Assembly (NCBI RefSeq): GCF_022347205.1
Contig: NZ_JAKRNE010000008.1
Coordinates: forward strand, 1-64,000
From: Corynebacterium sp. ACRPO
GTDB lineage: Bacteria; Actinomycetota; Actinomycetes; Mycobacteriales; Mycobacteriaceae
Reading direction: 5' to 3'
Length of the DNA stretch: 64,000 bases
Shown: positions 63,153-64,000 of the stretch, in pieces
Layout: each line of letters starts with the position of its first letter
How positions within the stretch are numbered: the stretch's first letter is position 1
Translations under genes and position numbers: made by a program
Notes under the pieces: model-generated
What the model was told of the DNA's origin: nothing
What the model saw: the letters and a program-made list of their open reading frames with translations, nothing else
The model's database searches: none

Positions 63153-63833
63153 TTATGCAGTTGTAGCCCGGCGGGCCGCCTCGCGCTTAGCGCGGACCTT
63201 TTCCACCACCGCGGCAACGCGGGCGCGCTCTTCCAAGAACTGTGGTGGGTTATGCCCGCGCATCGTGCGGACATAGGCCGGGTGGGTATCAAGCACCGTG
63301 TGCTTCCACGCTTGGACCGCAATGAGGGCGGACTCGCCGGTGCGCTTGTACAAGTGCGGCAGCGAGACCATGTCGAGGTTGCGGGCCACGGCGTCGGTTT
63401 GTGCAAGCACGTACTCGACTACCTCGCGGAGGTAATCCGCCACGGCCTGGGTGCGAGAGCGCAGGGACTCGGCCAGCTCGTGCACCACGATGGGCTTGGA
63501 GATGGGGAATCGCTCATCCAATAGGCGCGGGGTAAGTTGTTCCGGCTCTTCCACGTCATTCACGCCGGAAGAAGCGGCGGAAATAGTACCGGAGCGCACA
63601 CCGGAGACCAGGGCTTGGCGCAGGCCCATCAGCTCGCCTACACAACGGCCGGAGTCAACGCGAGCGTCTTCGACAATATCGCCCAGCTCAGCTAGGCAAT
63701 CCATGCACAGCTCTTCGTCCCAATCCTCGATGGCTTCAATGAGGTGCTCGAGATATTCTGCGACTTCGTCGCCGATATTGTAAATCTCTTGCGTAAGCTC
63801 GCGGTGGCGCAGCTCGGCGGCGATTTTGTGCAT
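63153..63833 (-). CDS. Conserved-looking cytosolic protein, unknown function
   Basis: 226 residues from the ATG at 63833. Entirely helical in appearance and acidic in the first half (NIGDEVAEYLEHLIEAIEDW), with VHELAESLRSRTQAVADYLR in the middle and a basic C-terminus (RARVAAVVEKVRAKREAARR). No family recognised, no signal peptide or membrane segment. Codon use is typical of the core. An in-frame GTG at 63908 would add 25 residues but lacks a ribosome site. Confidence 0.7.
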   Translation of the reverse strand: MHKIAAELRHRELTQEIYNIGDEVAEYLEHLIEAIEDWDEELCMDCLAELGDIVEDARVDSGRCVGELMGLRQALVSGVRSGTISAASSGVNDVEEPEQLTPRLLDERFPISKPIVVHELAESLRSRTQAVADYLREVVEYVLAQTDAVARNLDMVSLPHLYKRTGESALIAVQAWKHTVLDTHPAYVRTMRGHNPPQFLEERARVAAVVEKVRAKREAARRATTA

Positions 63834-64000
63834 TGGCTTCGAGCCACTCCCTTCCACGGTCCCATTTCTAACCTCTAGTAGAGGTTGAGGTTTGCTGTAA
63901 CGCCTCACGACTTTATGCGAGATCCACCGCCACGAGCGCGCGACACTCCGAAGCCATTCACAGGTTTATGGCAGGTTCGCCCGCACTGAAGCGAGGATGG

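Overview
The window is chromosomal DNA of a Corynebacterium species or a very close actinobacterial relative. The evidence is the gene content and order (glyS-arsR-zur, uppS-recO-era, ybeY-phoH-rsmE-dnaJ2-hrcA-hemW, dnaG-dgt) and frequent GTG/TTG starts. The genus call is inference from family resemblance; no search was run.

The left part (about 1-28.6 kb) is an accessory surface-polymer locus. It is visibly poorer in G+C than the rest. It opens with the end of an IS3-family element inserted into a decayed duplicate of galU. An ATP-grasp ligase and a PP-loop ATPase follow, then intact galU. Next come a two-domain GT2 glycosyltransferase between two unknown proteins, a galE-like epimerase, and two more ATP-grasp ligases in tandem. 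A seven-gene minus-strand operon (22.3 to 11.5 kb) encodes a DUF6270-like protein, an asparagine-synthetase-like protein, a CgeB/GT2 glycosyltransferase, UDP-ManNAc dehydrogenase, a membrane protein, a double GT-B glycosyltransferase and a second asparagine-synthetase-like protein. Divergent to it is a Wzm/Wzt-type exporter. Two GT4 genes, tRNA-Asn and an alpha/beta-hydrolase-like gene end the block. Together with WecB at 30-31 kb these genes can supply UDP-glucose, a GalE product and UDP-ManNAcA, assemble a polymer and export it.

The unusual feature is six enzymes that activate carboxyl groups with ATP (three ATP-grasp, three PP-loop) inside this polysaccharide locus. Neither of the two full-length asparagine-synthetase-like proteins has the N-terminal glutaminase cysteine. 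The hypothesis is that the polymer carries amide- or amino-acid-linked substituents, for example on ManNAcA carboxylates. This is the best candidate here for an undescribed system.

The right part (about 29.3-64 kb) is GC-rich and mostly conserved core: WecB, a PAP2 phosphatase, DnaG, an RNase Sa/barstar pair, Dgt, a TPM-domain protein, glycyl-tRNA synthetase, metal regulators, a CPBP protease, a membrane/XRE pair, UppS, RecO, Era, formamidase, pyridoxal kinase, YbeY, PhoH, RsmE, DnaJ2, HrcA, HemW, two CNNM/CorC proteins and a collagen-like surface protein. Notable details are a DnaG that lacks three of four expected zinc ligands, a recurring hairpin with compensatory changes in three intergenic copies, a near-perfect palindrome over the promoter of the XRE pair, and an orphan structured-RNA candidate with its own terminator.
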